A stretch of 64,000 nt of DNA from an uncultured Muribaculaceae bacterium (GCA_944321725.1 CALUMI010000002.1:62001-126000); one strand, 5' to 3'. Positions 8,827 to 19,420 are shown, counted from the first letter of the stretch. The notes: generated by a model from the sequence alone, not told the origin. Made by a program: numbers and translations.

Positions 8827-10225
8827 TCTTTTTACAACGTTTATGTGCAATTATGTATATAGGATTAAATGTGAGAATATATTTGCCATTTCTTTTTGGC
8901 AACAATTCTTGCAGATTTTTAAATTTGTCTTTGGATATTTTCTGAGGGGATGTTATTGCGTTGACGCCTGTATTTTTGAGGCATCTCAATAAATCTTTTG
9001 CCGAATTGAATTCTATATGAAATTTCCCTTCCGACAGCTCATTCGCGATGAAGCCGGCATTCTCAAGCATGTTGCCCCATTCCTGGAGAGTGTAGTAGGT
9101 AAGAGATGAAGAAAATACTGACCTGATTTCTTGATAATTTGATTCGCCGAATGATGATATTGCAATATATCCTTCATCGTCTAAAGTCCTATAAAGCATA
9201 TTCAAGAAAGCGGGGATATTTTCGAACCATTGTACAGTTGACGCTGATACGATATAAAACGGTGTGTCGTGAGGGAATATAGATTCTCCATCTCCGTAAA
9301 GTGTTGATATTTCTTTTGCAAATCCTTCAAAATTTTTTATTGGAATATTTGGTGCAATATCATTGAGTATGATTTTTGACGGGGAGAAAGTCTTTGCGTA
9401 CATACGTGTGAAAAGTCCTGTCCCACAGCCTATCTCGTAGATGGTTTTTTCTGTGTGGAAATCTATATCCAACCATTTATTCAATAGATTTGCTGCTATT
9501 TTTGCCTGTCCATCCGAATATTTGTCGTATGTGTCGAAACTTTTGCAGAAACGGCATTTTACTAATGCTTTATTGATGATATTTGCATTGATAACCGACA
9601 GCAGGCAACCGGGCAAATGGTATTCATCGTCAAGCATGATGTATTTTGTCTTTCCTTTCCAACAGTTTATTTGATTGTCTGGCGGGAATATATAATCGTA
9701 TTTAGATATATAAGCGACATCCCATTCTGTAAAAACATCTTTATGCAGTTGAGAGGTGTTGCGGACGGAAATCAGTTCGTTGCGCAGTGAGTCAATATCT
9801 CTCTTTGGCCTGTTGTCCATGAAGAAGTTCAGATTGGATTTGTTGCCACACATGCGACGGATAAATTTATTCAATGATTTATCGGATAACGTGTCTGATG
9901 TCGCGTTGAAAATGCTGTGCGGAATGCCGTATTTGTCATCTATTGGATAAATTGTGCCGTTGACAGCGATTGCTTTAATTGGCTTTTTTTCTTGAGTATT
10001 CATCCACAAGGATGCCGCATATACTCCAAATGACCAAGCCACGACATAATATCCGGAATAGCCCCTTATGTCGAAATCAGCGTTGAAATCAGAATAGTCG
10101 TATATAACCATGCAGTCTTTGTCAAGACCGGATAATGAGCCGAACGGTGTGGCATCCATTCCCCAACCCGCAAAAAACAGGATGACATATTTGCTGTTAT
10201 TGTTATTTATCAGAATATGTTTCAT
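8804..10225 (-). CDS. bioGC: BioG-BioC fusion: pimeloyl-ACP methyl ester esterase plus malonyl-ACP O-methyltransferase
   Basis: One 473-residue protein holds both the opening and the closing enzyme of pimelate synthesis. Residues 1 to about 200 match BioG (DUF452), an alpha/beta-hydrolase esterase: FFAGWGMD near the N-terminus and nucleophile Ser65 in AWSFGV. From about residue 225 to the end is BioC, a SAM-dependent methyltransferase with the glycine-rich SAM loop EIGCGTG at 264-270. BioC methylates malonyl-ACP so that fatty acid synthesis can extend it; BioG frees pimeloyl-ACP by removing the methyl. The fused gene overlaps bioF by four bases. No bioH or bioW is present nearby. Confidence 0.92.
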   Translation of the reverse strand: MKHILINNNNSKYVILFFAGWGMDATPFGSLSGLDKDCMVIYDYSDFNADFDIRGYSGYYVVAWSFGVYAASLWMNTQEKKPIKAIAVNGTIYPIDDKYGIPHSIFNATSDTLSDKSLNKFIRRMCGNKSNLNFFMDNRPKRDIDSLRNELISVRNTSQLHKDVFTEWDVAYISKYDYIFPPDNQINCWKGKTKYIMLDDEYHLPGCLLSVINANIINKALVKCRFCKSFDTYDKYSDGQAKIAANLLNKWLDIDFHTEKTIYEIGCGTGLFTRMYAKTFSPSKIILNDIAPNIPIKNFEGFAKEISTLYGDGESIFPHDTPFYIVSASTVQWFENIPAFLNMLYRTLDDEGYIAISSFGESNYQEIRSVFSSSLTYYTLQEWGNMLENAGFIANELSEGKFHIEFNSAKDLLRCLKNTGVNAITSPQKISKDKFKNLQELLPKRNGKYILTFNPIYIIAHKRCKKNERNNIH

Positions 10226-11355
10226 ACCATAAGAGCCTTGATAACCCTCGACAACTGTTTTGCCTGTTCCATGCTGAAGTTGACATTTAGGCTGAACCGT
10301 ATCCGTTCGGTACCTTCCGGTACGGTTGGTTTTCTTATTGGGAGTGCTATGTAGCCTTGCCGTTTTAATTCTTCAGACATATTAATCGCTTTATGATTGT
10401 CACCGATTATGAGCGGTACTATTTGCGATTGGCTATGGATATTTTTATTATATGCCTTAAATTCCTCGTTTAAATATTCACTTGTGGCAAGTAATTGCTT
10501 CCGTTGGCTGTTCATATCTGTAAGTTTTTCGATTACGAATTTTGTCCATAAACAAGAAAACGGAGGTAGGGCAGTCGAGAAAATAAAACTTCTTGATTTA
10601 TTGATTAAAAATTTTTTCAGCACGGGAGAGGTCGCGGCAAATGCACCCATTGAGGCGGCTGCTTTTCCGAAAGTGCCGATGATTATATCTATTTGCTGCA
10701 TTAATCCTAATTCTTCCGCAATTCCCAATCCATATTTTCCACGCACTCCGAAACCGTGTGCCTCATCCACATAAAGAACTGTATTGGGATATTTCTCTTT
10801 AAGCGCAATCAAGCCTTTTAAATCGCATATATCTCCGTTCATGCTGTAGATTGATTCCACTATGACTAATATTTGGTCGTATTCAAGTGACTTTTTGGTC
10901 AAAATAGTGTCCAAATGAGAAATGTCATTATGTCTGAAGCGCAAAAAGTCCCTTCGTGACAATGTAATTCCGTCAATAATGCTTGCGTGAACCAATTTGT
11001 CGGCCACTATCAGAGTTTTGCCTGTCGCAATGGCCGGTATTATGCCCGTATTTGCGTGGTAGCCGCTGTTGAACAGCAATATCTCCTTTCTGTATAAATC
11101 ATGCAGAAGCTGCTCCAATGCCGTATAATCCTTTTGTCGTTGTGATAAAAGCCGTGAGGCTGACGATGACATAAATATACGGCTTTTTGGACATTGGCTG
11201 TAAAATTCATCAAACAGGCAGCGATTTGACGCGATACCCATATAGTCATTCGACGACAAATCAATCAAATTTGCCTCAGATTCGTCAGGAATATGGCGCA
11301 GGTTGCCTTCTTGCTCTATTTTTTGCAGATATGTGCCGAATATTTTCTCATTCAT
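10222..11355 (-). CDS. bioF: 8-amino-7-oxononanoate synthase
   Basis: PLP-dependent condensation of pimeloyl-ACP with alanine. The 377-residue protein is a typical alpha-oxoamine synthase: [11 protein letters not shown] (Asp and His positioning the cofactor) followed by GTFGKA, in which Lys231 binds PLP. The start codon overlaps the bioA stop by four bases and its own stop overlaps the bioGC start, so the operon is tightly coupled. The short N-terminus matches the compact BioF of Bacteroidota. Confidence 0.94.
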   Translation of the reverse strand: MNEKIFGTYLQKIEQEGNLRHIPDESEANLIDLSSNDYMGIASNRCLFDEFYSQCPKSRIFMSSSASRLLSQRQKDYTALEQLLHDLYRKEILLFNSGYHANTGIIPAIATGKTLIVADKLVHASIIDGITLSRRDFLRFRHNDISHLDTILTKKSLEYDQILVIVESIYSMNGDICDLKGLIALKEKYPNTVLYVDEAHGFGVRGKYGLGIAEELGLMQQIDIIIGTFGKAAASMGAFAATSPVLKKFLINKSRSFIFSTALPPFSCLWTKFVIEKLTDMNSQRKQLLATSEYLNEEFKAYNKNIHSQSQIVPLIIGDNHKAINMSEELKRQGYIALPIRKPTVPEGTERIRFSLNVNFSMEQAKQLSRVIKALMV

Positions 11356-12623
11356 AGCCGCTTCACTATTTTTAGCAGTTTTTTAATGAGGAATATCAGG
11401 TCATTGTCCTCAATTATAAATGGAGGCATTATGTATACGAGCTTTCCAAAAGGGCGTACCCAAATGCCTTCGTCTACACACATCTTTTGGAAACTTCCGA
11501 CATCTACAGGCTCTTTCATCTCGATAACACCGATGACTCCTAAAACTCTTACTTCTTTTACGTTTTCAAATTTGTCTGCCTCAGGCATATATTGCCTCAT
11601 GATGGATTCTATGTGCAGCACCTTTTTTTGCCAGTCGGATTTGAGCAGCAAGTCGACAGACGCAAAGGCTATTGCGCAGGCCAACGGATTGCCCATGAAT
11701 GTTGGGCCGTGCATAAGCACTCCTGCCGCTCCTTTCGAAATAGTGTCGGCAACGTCTTTTGTGGTGGCTACTGCGCTCATTGTCAGGTAGCCACCGGTGA
11801 GTGCCTTGCCTATGCACATAATATCCGGCATCACTCCGGCATGTTGCCATGCGAATAGTTTGCCGGTTCTTCCAAATCCTGTGGCTATTTCATCGAAAAC
11901 CAAATAAAGCCCATAGCGGTCACAAAGTTCACGGGCTTTTTTCAGGTAATTGGGATGATAAAACCTCATGCCTCCTGCTCCTTGTACGATTGGTTCAAGG
12001 ATTAGTCCGGCAAGCTCGTCGCAATGGTTTTTGATTATGCTTTCTATCTCTTCTGTGCAAGAATCATCCCATTCGTCATAAAAACAGCACGTTGGTGCCG
12101 GCGCGAAAAATTGTGGAGTCAATGCCGATGCGAAAAGGCTGTGCATTCCTGTCACAGGGTCGCATACAGACATGGCGTTCCATGTGTCGCCATGATAGCC
12201 TGAGCGGATTGTGACAAATTTGCTTTTATTTGCATTCCCCGTACTGCTGATTGCGGCCTGTATTGCCATTTTCATTGCCACTTCCACTGCGACAGAGCCA
12301 GAGTCGGCATAGAATATGTTGTTCATATTCGGTGGCAATATTGAGAGCAATAATTTGCCGAGATCAATGGCCGGTTGATGTGTGAAACCTCCAAACATCA
12401 CATGCGACATTTTGTGTAATTGTTTTTCTGCCGCCTCATTTAGCACGTGATTGTTATATCCGTGAACGGCAGCCCACCATGACGACATACCGTCAATCAG
12501 GGTAATGCCGCTCTCTAATTTTATTCTCACTCCTGATGCCGATTCCACTTTATAGGTAGGCAGCGGATTGATTGTAGATGTATAGGGGTGCCAAAGATGC
12601 TCTTTGTCGAAATTGTCTGTCAT
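11352..12623 (-). CDS. bioA: Adenosylmethionine-8-amino-7-oxononanoate aminotransferase
   Basis: Class III PLP aminotransferase that uses SAM as amino donor to make 7,8-diaminopelargonate. The N-terminal HLWHPYTS is characteristic of Bio[16 protein letters not shown] provides the PLP-binding Asp, and Lys273 in [11 protein letters not shown] forms the Schiff base. It is the first gene of the minus-strand biotin operon (bioA-bioF-bioGC-bioD). A -7-like element TAATTTTG lies at 12649-12656 on the minus strand, but I see no convincing -33 element and no BirA-type palindrome. bioB is not in this window. Confidence 0.95.
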   Translation of the reverse strand: MTDNFDKEHLWHPYTSTINPLPTYKVESASGVRIKLESGITLIDGMSSWWAAVHGYNNHVLNEAAEKQLHKMSHVMFGGFTHQPAIDLGKLLLSILPPNMNNIFYADSGSVAVEVAMKMAIQAAISSTGNANKSKFVTIRSGYHGDTWNAMSVCDPVTGMHSLFASALTPQFFAPAPTCCFYDEWDDSCTEEIESIIKNHCDELAGLILEPIVQGAGGMRFYHPNYLKKARELCDRYGLYLVFDEIATGFGRTGKLFAWQHAGVMPDIMCIGKALTGGYLTMSAVATTKDVADTISKGAAGVLMHGPTFMGNPLACAIAFASVDLLLKSDWQKKVLHIESIMRQYMPEADKFENVKEVRVLGVIGVIEMKEPVDVGSFQKMCVDEGIWVRPFGKLVYIMPPFIIEDNDLIFLIKKLLKIVKRL

Positions 12624-12680
12624 ATCCTGTTAAAATTCAAATTATGCACAAAATTAGCAAATTTTGTCGGGATTGATTAT

Positions 12681-12688
12681 TATCTTTG
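12681..12688 (+). promoter_or_regulatory. -7 element for the BamE-like lipoprotein gene
   Basis: TATCTTTG lies 21 bases before the start codon at 12710. No TTTG is found at the expected distance, so the promoter is incomplete by consensus. The divergent bioA gene has its own -7-like element 24 bases away. Confidence 0.45.
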
Positions 12689-12709
12689 GGCAGTAAAAGA
12701 GAGCGGTAG

Positions 12710-13639
12710 ATGAAATTGATTATATGTTGTCTGTTTGTTTCACTTGCTTTGTCGGGATGTTTTACCGGAATTGAAAATACCGGACATATCACCGAGAAAG
12801 ATGTTACGCGTGTAAAAGCCGACAGAAAGTCGCCCGAAGAAATATTTCTTGACACAGTACACCCTGCCGATTTCATGCATTGGAAACCGGGTAAATTATT
12901 CTATGTCAGTGACAATAACATCCGTTTGATATTTACTCCGTCTTCGTTATACGATGTCGGCAGCTTGCAGTTAAAAGGCGACACATTGAGATATGGAGGC
13001 TATAAATTTATACGCCAGATTGATAATTCGGAAGATGTGATAATCTCAATGTCGGATTTGGATAAAAATAATACGTATTATTATAACACAGGCAAGACTA
13101 TCGATGAGGTGGAGGAACAAAAATCAGAATATATTGTCCCTTTTCTTATCGATTTGGATTATGTGGATAAAATACGGAGTATGCTAATTGGGAAAACATT
13201 ATATATTAAGACATCATTATGGATGGATGTCGATAGAAATGCAATCGAGGGGTTGCATTATGTTCCGGTAGTAATTACTGATGTAAAGCCGGGTGATATT
13301 GTCTATCCTTTTTTTGTGGAGTTTGAATGTAATGATAAAAAAGCGGCTGTGTATATGTCTTCACAAGTGTCGTCAATTAAGAATATGACTTTCGACAAAT
13401 TATTCTCGTTTACAGATTTGCGGAAAAATTACAGTCATATAACCGATGAGAATTGGGAGATGATTACAAAAGGAGATATAGCCGTAGCCATGACAAAAGA
13501 GGAATGCTCGTTGTCGCTCGGAGCGCCACGCTCAATAGAGCGTGTGCCCACACATGGCGGATTGTATGAGCGGTGGAGCTATGACAATGGAGTGTATCTT
13601 ATTTTTGAGAATGGGTTGCTGACAAGATTCAGAAAATAG
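12710..13639 (+). CDS. Lipoprotein with a C-terminal BamE/SmpA-like segment
   Basis: A 309-residue envelope lipoprotein with no assigned function. It begins with a lipoprotein signal peptide; the lipobox LSGC places the lipidated Cys at residue 17. The middle is beta-rich and not recognisable to me. The last 50 residues (MTKEECSLSLGAPRS through YDNGVYLIFENGLL) resemble the BamE/SmpA fold, in which a 'T.eEv...lG.P' helix-turn is followed by a two-strand hairpin with an aromatic-rich end. BamE proper is much shorter, so this is a different protein carrying a similar module. The next gene follows after six bases, which suggests co-transcription. Confidence 0.78.
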   Translation: MKLIICCLFVSLALSGCFTGIENTGHITEKDVTRVKADRKSPEEIFLDTVHPADFMHWKPGKLFYVSDNNIRLIFTPSSLYDVGSLQLKGDTLRYGGYKFIRQIDNSEDVIISMSDLDKNNTYYYNTGKTIDEVEEQKSEYIVPFLIDLDYVDKIRSMLIGKTLYIKTSLWMDVDRNAIEGLHYVPVVITDVKPGDIVYPFFVEFECNDKKAAVYMSSQVSSIKNMTFDKLFSFTDLRKNYSHITDENWEMITKGDIAVAMTKEECSLSLGAPRSIERVPTHGGLYERWSYDNGVYLIFENGLLTRFRK

Positions 13640-13645
13640 AATGTG

Positions 13646-14407
13646 ATGGAAATAGAATTCTTAGGGACGGGGACATCAACGGGAGTGCCACAGATTGGCT
13701 GTGGTTGTGAGGTGTGCCGCTCGGCTGATCAGCGTGACAAACGATTGCGCACTTCTGTCATTGTGCGTGTAAAAGGAGTTGCGTTGTTGATAGATTGCGG
13801 GCCTGATTTTCGTCAACAGATTTTGCGTGCATCTAATATGTCGATAGACGCGTTGCTGCTTACACATATTCATTTTGACCATATAGGGGGCATAGAAGAT
13901 TTAAGGCCTTATTGCCTCACATCACCGTTGGACATTTATGCGCAGCCGCGTGTGCTCGACGGGTTGAAAGCCCGCGTGTCATACTGTTTCGGAGATCATA
14001 AATATCCGGGTATTCCGCGTTTTGAACTGCATCCGTTGGACAATGACAGATTTATAATAAAAGGTGTTGAAATTGAGCCATTGACAGTGATGCACTATAA
14101 GTTGCCCGTACTTGGCTACAGGATTGGGAATATGGCATATATTACAGATGCCAACGCTATCCCAGAGAATACATACCGGCAGTTGGAAGAAGTGGACTAT
14201 TTGATAATAAATGCTTTGCGGTTTGAGCCGCATTTGTCGCATTTCTCGCTCTCCGAGTCGTTGGCTGTCATTGAGAGGCTAAAGCCTAAGCAGGCTTGGC
14301 TTATCCACATGAGTCACGGCATCGGGTTGCACTCATCAACCTCGAAACTTTTGCCACCGAATGTAAGTTTAGCTCACGATACGCAAATCATCCAACTCCC
14401 TGATTAA
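13646..14407 (+). CDS. PhnP-type MBL-fold metallohydrolase
   Basis: Metallo-beta-lactamase fold phosphodiesterase, related to PhnP (5-phosphoribosyl 1,2-cyclic phosphate phosphodiesterase). The N-terminus has the PhnP hallmark GTGTSTGVPQIGCGCEVC, whose Cys residues (19, 21, 24) bind structural zinc in PhnP. The metal-binding motif THIHFDH is at 73-79. I choose ATG 13646 over the GTG one codon upstream. No phosphonate genes are nearby, so the substrate is probably a general cyclic phosphodiester and not a C-P lyase product. It ends at a strong terminator. Confidence 0.9.
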   Translation: MEIEFLGTGTSTGVPQIGCGCEVCRSADQRDKRLRTSVIVRVKGVALLIDCGPDFRQQILRASNMSIDALLLTHIHFDHIGGIEDLRPYCLTSPLDIYAQPRVLDGLKARVSYCFGDHKYPGIPRFELHPLDNDRFIIKGVEIEPLTVMHYKLPVLGYRIGNMAYITDANAIPENTYRQLEEVDYLIINALRFEPHLSHFSLSESLAVIERLKPKQAWLIHMSHGIGLHSSTSKLLPPNVSLAHDTQIIQLPD

Positions 14408-14426
14408 TTATGGGATATATAACAAG

Positions 14427-14467
14427 GAAGCCGCACACAGGTGGAAATCTTGTGTGCGGCTTCTTTT
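14427..14467. terminator. Bidirectional terminator between the PhnP-like gene and clpB
   Basis: A perfect 13-bp stem (14427-14439 with 14451-14463) carries a GC-rich core and ends in TTTT on the plus strand. It serves the plus-strand metallohydrolase and may also stop clpB transcripts. Confidence 0.88.
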
Positions 14468-14482
14468 ATAGGGTTATGTTTT

Positions 14483-17074
14483 TTAGTTGCGGAATAAGAA
14501 TTCTTCACCGGAAGCGTCAATGGTGATTGAGCGGTCTTTGTCAACATTGCCGGCAAGTATGTCTTTCGACAGGCGGTTGAGAATCTCACGCTGTATGACA
14601 CGTTTCACAGGACGCGCTCCAAATTCAGGATCATAGCCCTCGTCGGCAAGCAAATCTATTGCCTTCTCGGTGATTGTAAGATCTATGCCGTTTCTCTCAA
14701 GTGTACGTTTGACGGCATTAATCTGTAATTCCACAATCTGCTGAATCTCTTTCTTGCTAAGCGGAGTAAACATAATAATCTCATCGATACGGTTCAGGAA
14801 CTCAGGACGGATATTCGCTTTCAGCATATCCAATACCTGATTCTTGGTCTTTTCGATTACTTCACTCTTGTTGGCATCCGTCATCTTCTCAAAATTCTCT
14901 CGTATGAGTTGTGAACCCATATTCGAGGTCATAATGATAATTGTGTTCTTGAAATTGACTGTACGTCCTTTGTTGTCGGTGAGTCTACCGTCATCGAGAA
15001 CCTGCAGCAATATGTTGAACACATCAGGATGGGCTTTCTCTATCTCATCGAAGAGCACTACAGAGTATGGTTTTCTGCGCACTGCCTCAGTAAGTTGGCC
15101 ACCTTCTTCGTATCCGACATATCCGGGAGGAGGACCGATAAGCCTTGACACAGAGAACTTCTCCTGATATTCGCTCATGTCGATACGCGTCATCATGTTC
15201 TCATCGTTGAACAGATAGTCGGCCAATGCTTTCGCTAATTCCGTTTTTCCGACACCGGTTGTCCCAAGAAATATGAAAGAGCCGATAGGACGGCGCGGGT
15301 CATTCAATCCCGCACGGCTGCGGCGCACGGCATCCGCAATTGCGCTGATGGCTTCGTCCTGTCCGACAACACGCTTATGCAATTCTTCCTCAAGATGCAG
15401 AAGTTTCTCTTTCTCGCTTTTTACCATTTTTGACACAGGTATACCTGTCCATCGAGAAACCACATCAGCTATGTCTTCTGCGTCAACTTCCTCCTTAATC
15501 AGGGACTTGTCGCCTTGCATGATTTTCAATTTATCATGGAGTTGCGCGTTCTCGTCTTCCTTGTTTTTTATTTTGGAATAACGGATTTCTGCAACTTTTG
15601 CATAGTCGCCATCACATTCGGCACGTTCAGCCTCGAATTTAAGTTGCTCAATATCAACTTTATTTTGTTGTATCTTGTTAATCAACTCTTTCTCGGCTTT
15701 CCATTTCGCCATATAGTTTTTTTCTTCTTCACGCAGCTCTGACAAATCTTTTTCAATTGCCTTGACTTTGTCGGATTCTCCTTCTTCACGCTTTATTGCC
15801 TCTCGCTCGATTTCCAACTGTGAAATCTTGCGTATTATTTCATCCAAAGCCTGTGGAACAGAGTCAATTTCAATCCTCAATTTGGATGCTGCCTCGTCAA
15901 TAAGGTCAATTGCCTTGTCGGGGAGGAAACGATCTGTGATATAACGCTCTGAAAGTTGTACGGCAGCTATTATGGCCTCATCCATAATACGTACCTTGTG
16001 ATGGTTTTCATAGCGTTCTTTCAGCCCTCGCAAAATGGCTATGCTGCTCATCTCGTCAGGCTCATTGACCATAACAACTTGGAAACGACGTTCAAGAGCC
16101 TTATCCTTCTCAAAATATTTTTGATACTCATCAAGCGTCGTAGCACCAATGCTCCGCAAGTCGCCACGTGCTAATGCCGGTTTCAGAATATTGGCCGCGT
16201 CCATTGCGCCTTCTCCTTTTCCTGCACCGACAAGAGTGTGAATCTCATCGATGAACAGGATTATTTCGCCATTGCTTTTTGTCACCTCATTGACAATGGC
16301 TTTCAGACGCTCTTCAAATTCGCCTTTATATTTGGCACCGGCAACCAATGCTCCCATATCGAGCGAGAAAATCTGCTTTGATTTCAGATTTTCCGGCACA
16401 TCACCCCGTACAATCCTTTGTGCCAGACCTTCGGCTATGGCCGTTTTACCGACACCCGGCTCTCCAACGAGAATAGGATTGTTCTTGGTACGGCGGCTTA
16501 ATATCTGAAGTACACGGCGGATTTCGTCGTCACGTCCGATTACCGGATCGAGCTTGCCGCTCCGTGCCCGTTCGTTCAAGTTAATGGCATATTTGCTTAG
16601 TGCGTTGTATGAGTCTTCCGCACTTTGGTTAGTAGCCTTATTGCCTTTCCTTAATTCAAGTATGGCCGCTTTTAGCTCGTTTTCTGTTATTCCGGCATCT
16701 TTCAGTATTGTGGATGCTTTGCTTTGCACAAGAAAAACAGCCATGAACATGCTTTCTATGGTCACATATTCGTCACCTGATTTTTGCGACTGCTCGATAG
16801 CTTTTTGCAGAATATCGTTCGATTCCCGCGATAAATACGGCTCTCCGCCACTGACTTTTGGCTGCGACTCGATTTCTTTTTCTATTTGAGCCTTTATTTG
16901 ATTTTCATTGACTCCCAATTTCTGGAAAATGAATTTTACAACCGACTCGCCTTTGTCGATAATGGCTTTGAGCAGATGCACAGGCTCAATCGATTGTCCG
17001 TTGTTTTGGCGGACAATATTTACGGCCTGCTGTATCGCCTCTTGTGATTTAATTGTAAAATTATCGAAATTCAT
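14483..17074 (-). CDS. clpB: ATP-dependent disaggregase ClpB
   Basis: Hexameric AAA+ chaperone that threads aggregated proteins through its pore, working with DnaK after heat stress. At 863 residues it has the full layout: an N-terminal double Clp repeat (about 1-145), AAA-1 with Walker A GEPGVGKT at 204-211, the coiled-coil M-domain (about 405-525, rich in Glu and Lys), and AAA-2 with Walker A GTTGVGKT at 604-611. The pore loops and arginine-finger regions are intact. It is a single gene. No -33/-7 pair is obvious in the 130 bases shared with the divergent tgt. Confidence 0.97.
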   Translation of the reverse strand: MNFDNFTIKSQEAIQQAVNIVRQNNGQSIEPVHLLKAIIDKGESVVKFIFQKLGVNENQIKAQIEKEIESQPKVSGGEPYLSRESNDILQKAIEQSQKSGDEYVTIESMFMAVFLVQSKASTILKDAGITENELKAAILELRKGNKATNQSAEDSYNALSKYAINLNERARSGKLDPVIGRDDEIRRVLQILSRRTKNNPILVGEPGVGKTAIAEGLAQRIVRGDVPENLKSKQIFSLDMGALVAGAKYKGEFEERLKAIVNEVTKSNGEIILFIDEIHTLVGAGKGEGAMDAANILKPALARGDLRSIGATTLDEYQKYFEKDKALERRFQVVMVNEPDEMSSIAILRGLKERYENHHKVRIMDEAIIAAVQLSERYITDRFLPDKAIDLIDEAASKLRIEIDSVPQALDEIIRKISQLEIEREAIKREEGESDKVKAIEKDLSELREEEKNYMAKWKAEKELINKIQQNKVDIEQLKFEAERAECDGDYAKVAEIRYSKIKNKEDENAQLHDKLKIMQGDKSLIKEEVDAEDIADVVSRWTGIPVSKMVKSEKEKLLHLEEELHKRVVGQDEAISAIADAVRRSRAGLNDPRRPIGSFIFLGTTGVGKTELAKALADYLFNDENMMTRIDMSEYQEKFSVSRLIGPPPGYVGYEEGGQLTEAVRRKPYSVVLFDEIEKAHPDVFNILLQVLDDGRLTDNKGRTVNFKNTIIIMTSNMGSQLIRENFEKMTDANKSEVIEKTKNQVLDMLKANIRPEFLNRIDEIIMFTPLSKKEIQQIVELQINAVKRTLERNGIDLTITEKAIDLLADEGYDPEFGARPVKRVIQREILNRLSKDILAGNVDKDRSITIDASGEEFLFRN

Positions 17075-17155
17075 AGTATTTATAATTTATTTATGTTCAA
17101 CAACTCCAAGCATTGAATAAACGCTTCTACTTGTGTTATGCAATAAGTATGCCAT

Positions 17156-17187
17156 TTTGGTAGAAATGAATAGTTGCTGTATCTTTG
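17156..17187 (+). promoter_or_regulatory. Bacteroidota-type promoter for tgt
   Basis: TTTG (17156-17159), 20 bases, then TATCTTTG (17180-17187). The expected start of transcription lies after the in-frame TTG at 17174, which rules that codon out and supports ATG 17207. Confidence 0.78.
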
Positions 17188-17206
17188 TAAGCTGAAACGT
17201 AAATGT

Positions 17207-18337
17207 ATGGATTTTAAACTACAAGCAACAGACTCAAATTCAAATGCCCGCGCCGGACAGATAGTTACGGGGCATGGTGTGATTGAAACGCCGATATTTA
17301 TGCCTGTAGGGACTGTCGGTTCGGTGAAAGCAGTGCATATCAGGGAATTGGAAGATGAGATAAAAGCCCAGATAATACTTGGAAATACATATCACTTATA
17401 TTTGCGTCCGGGAATAGATATTCTTGAAAAAGCGGGCGGATTGCATAAATTTAACGGATGGAAACGTCCGATCTTGACAGATAGTGGCGGATTTCAAGTG
17501 TTTTCTTTGTCTGCGAATCGCAAATTAAAAGAAGAGGGAGCATATTTCCGTTCACATATTGACGGCTCAAAGCATCTTTTTACGCCTGAGAAAGTAGTTG
17601 ATATTCAACGTTCTATAGGCTCTGACATAATGATGGCTCTTGATGAATGCCCTCCCGGCGATTCTGATTATCAATATGCCAAAAAGTCACTTGCCCTGAC
17701 ATTGCGTTGGTTGCAACGCGGTTGGGACAGATTTAATGAAACGGAAAGCAAATACGGATATAGCCAGGCGTTTTTTCCTATCGTACAAGGTTGTGTCTAT
17801 AAAGATTTGCGTACCGAGTCGGCAAGATTCGTAGCGGAACTTGGGGCTGAGGGAAATGCCATTGGCGGACTTGCTGTAGGCGAGCCTACAGAAAAGATGT
17901 ATGAAATGATAGAGGTGGTGAATGAAATTCTTCCTAAGGATAAGCCACGCTATTTGATGGGAGTAGGCACTCCTGCCAACATTCTTGAGGCAATAGAGAG
18001 GGGAGTGGACATGATGGATTGCGTGATGCCTACAAGGAACGGCAGAAACGGAATGCTGTTCACTAAAAACGGAATAATGAATATGCGAAATAAGAAGTGG
18101 GCCGATGATTTTGAGCCGATAGAAGCAGACGGCGCAGCCGAAGTCGACCGTCTGTATTCTCGTGCATATTTACGGCATTTGTTTATCAGTCAGGAAATAT
18201 TGGCTATGCAGATTGCCTCTATCCATAATTTGGCCTTTTATTTATGGCTTGTGAAAGAGGCGCGCCGCCATATTATGGACGGAGATTTCAAATCATGGAA
18301 AAATGAAATGGTTGTCAGAATGATGCAAAGGCTATAA
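17207..18337 (+). CDS. tgt: tRNA-guanine transglycosylase (queuine tRNA-ribosyltransferase)
   Basis: Exchanges guanine for a queuosine precursor at position 34 of GUN-anticodon tRNAs. The 376-residue protein has the substrate motifs TDSGGFQVFSL and the nucleophile Asp271 in DCVMPTRNGRNG. The usual zinc site CxCxxC is absent: the aligned positions are Gly309, Ala311 and Asp314, while the fourth ligand His340 (IHNL) remains. I recall the same loss in other Bacteroidales Tgt proteins, so it is probably a lineage trait and not a defect. The promoter just upstream fixes the start at ATG 17207. The LptF/G permease follows after nine bases. Confidence 0.94.
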   Translation: MDFKLQATDSNSNARAGQIVTGHGVIETPIFMPVGTVGSVKAVHIRELEDEIKAQIILGNTYHLYLRPGIDILEKAGGLHKFNGWKRPILTDSGGFQVFSLSANRKLKEEGAYFRSHIDGSKHLFTPEKVVDIQRSIGSDIMMALDECPPGDSDYQYAKKSLALTLRWLQRGWDRFNETESKYGYSQAFFPIVQGCVYKDLRTESARFVAELGAEGNAIGGLAVGEPTEKMYEMIEVVNEILPKDKPRYLMGVGTPANILEAIERGVDMMDCVMPTRNGRNGMLFTKNGIMNMRNKKWADDFEPIEADGAAEVDRLYSRAYLRHLFISQEILAMQIASIHNLAFYLWLVKEARRHIMDGDFKSWKNEMVVRMMQRL

Positions 18338-18346
18338 TTTACGAAG

Positions 18347-19420
18347 ATGAGAGTAAAAACACTTGATCTATATATTATAAGAAAGTTTCTCGGAACCTAT
18401 ATTTTTGCTATTCTGTTGATATTGGCGATAATTGTGATGTTTGATATCAATGAGAAGATGGATCAATTTCTGAAAGCGCCTTTAAAAGCCACTATTTTTG
18501 ATTACTATGTCAATTATTTGCCTTATATGGCAAATCAGTTCAGCCCGCTGTTTACATTTATTGCCGTGATTTTTTTCACATCCAAGATGGCAGACAATTC
18601 AGAGATTATCGCCATTTTGTCAAGCGGTGTAAGTTTCAAGCGTTTGTTGGTACCTTATATGATATCTGCGGCAGTGATTGCCTCTTTTACATTTACTCTT
18701 GATGCTTTTGTAATACCTCCGGCCAATGTCAAGCGTATCGACTATCAAAATAAATATATCAAAAACAAGGGTGTTGATTATGGCGTGAACATACAATTAC
18801 AAGTAGCGCCGGGTGAGATTGCCTATATGTCGCGTTTCGACAACAGAATGAAGTCCGCATATAATTTCTCGTTGGAGAAATTTGACGGTAAAGTGTTGAA
18901 ATCCAGATTGACTGCATCTACGGCTGTTTATGACACTCTTTATCGTTGGACAGTGAAAAATTATATGATACGCGATTTCAACGGGATGAGAGAGGACATA
19001 ACCAAAGGCTCGCGGCTTGATACGATTATACCTATAGAGCCGAGAGACTTCCTGATAGCAGAGAATGACCATGAGAAGATGACCACAAAGGAGCTGAAAG
19101 AATATATCGACAGACAAAAGGCACGGGGGGTGGCAAATATCAAAAGTTTTGAGATTGAGTATGCACGCCGTTATGCGATGACTGCCGCAGCCTTTATTTT
19201 GACATTGATAGGAATGTCGCTTTCCTCGCGTAAAGTAAAAGGCGGGATGGGAATAAATATCGGAGTTGGCTTGGTGTTGAGTTTCTCATATATATTGTTC
19301 ATGACTGTAACTTCCACATTCGCAATTTCAGGATATACATCACCGATGGTTGCCATGTGGATTCCTAATGTTATATATCTTATCATTGGTATTGTTCTAT
19401 ATCGTAAAGCGTCTGTTTGA
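18347..19420 (+). CDS. LptF/LptG family permease
   Basis: Inner-membrane subunit of the lipopolysaccharide export ABC transporter, which moves LPS from the inner membrane to the Lpt bridge. The 357-residue protein has the family arrangement: two helices near the N-terminus, a third and fourth helix around residues 85-125, a long periplasmic beta-rich domain (about 130-270), and three C-terminal helices. The opening LDLYIIRKFLGTY is typical of YjgP/YjgQ proteins. Sequence alone does not separate LptF from LptG. It is probably co-transcribed with tgt. Confidence 0.9.
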   Translation: MRVKTLDLYIIRKFLGTYIFAILLILAIIVMFDINEKMDQFLKAPLKATIFDYYVNYLPYMANQFSPLFTFIAVIFFTSKMADNSEIIAILSSGVSFKRLLVPYMISAAVIASFTFTLDAFVIPPANVKRIDYQNKYIKNKGVDYGVNIQLQVAPGEIAYMSRFDNRMKSAYNFSLEKFDGKVLKSRLTASTAVYDTLYRWTVKNYMIRDFNGMREDITKGSRLDTIIPIEPRDFLIAENDHEKMTTKELKEYIDRQKARGVANIKSFEIEYARRYAMTAAAFILTLIGMSLSSRKVKGGMGINIGVGLVLSFSYILFMTVTSTFAISGYTSPMVAMWIPNVIYLIIGIVLYRKASV

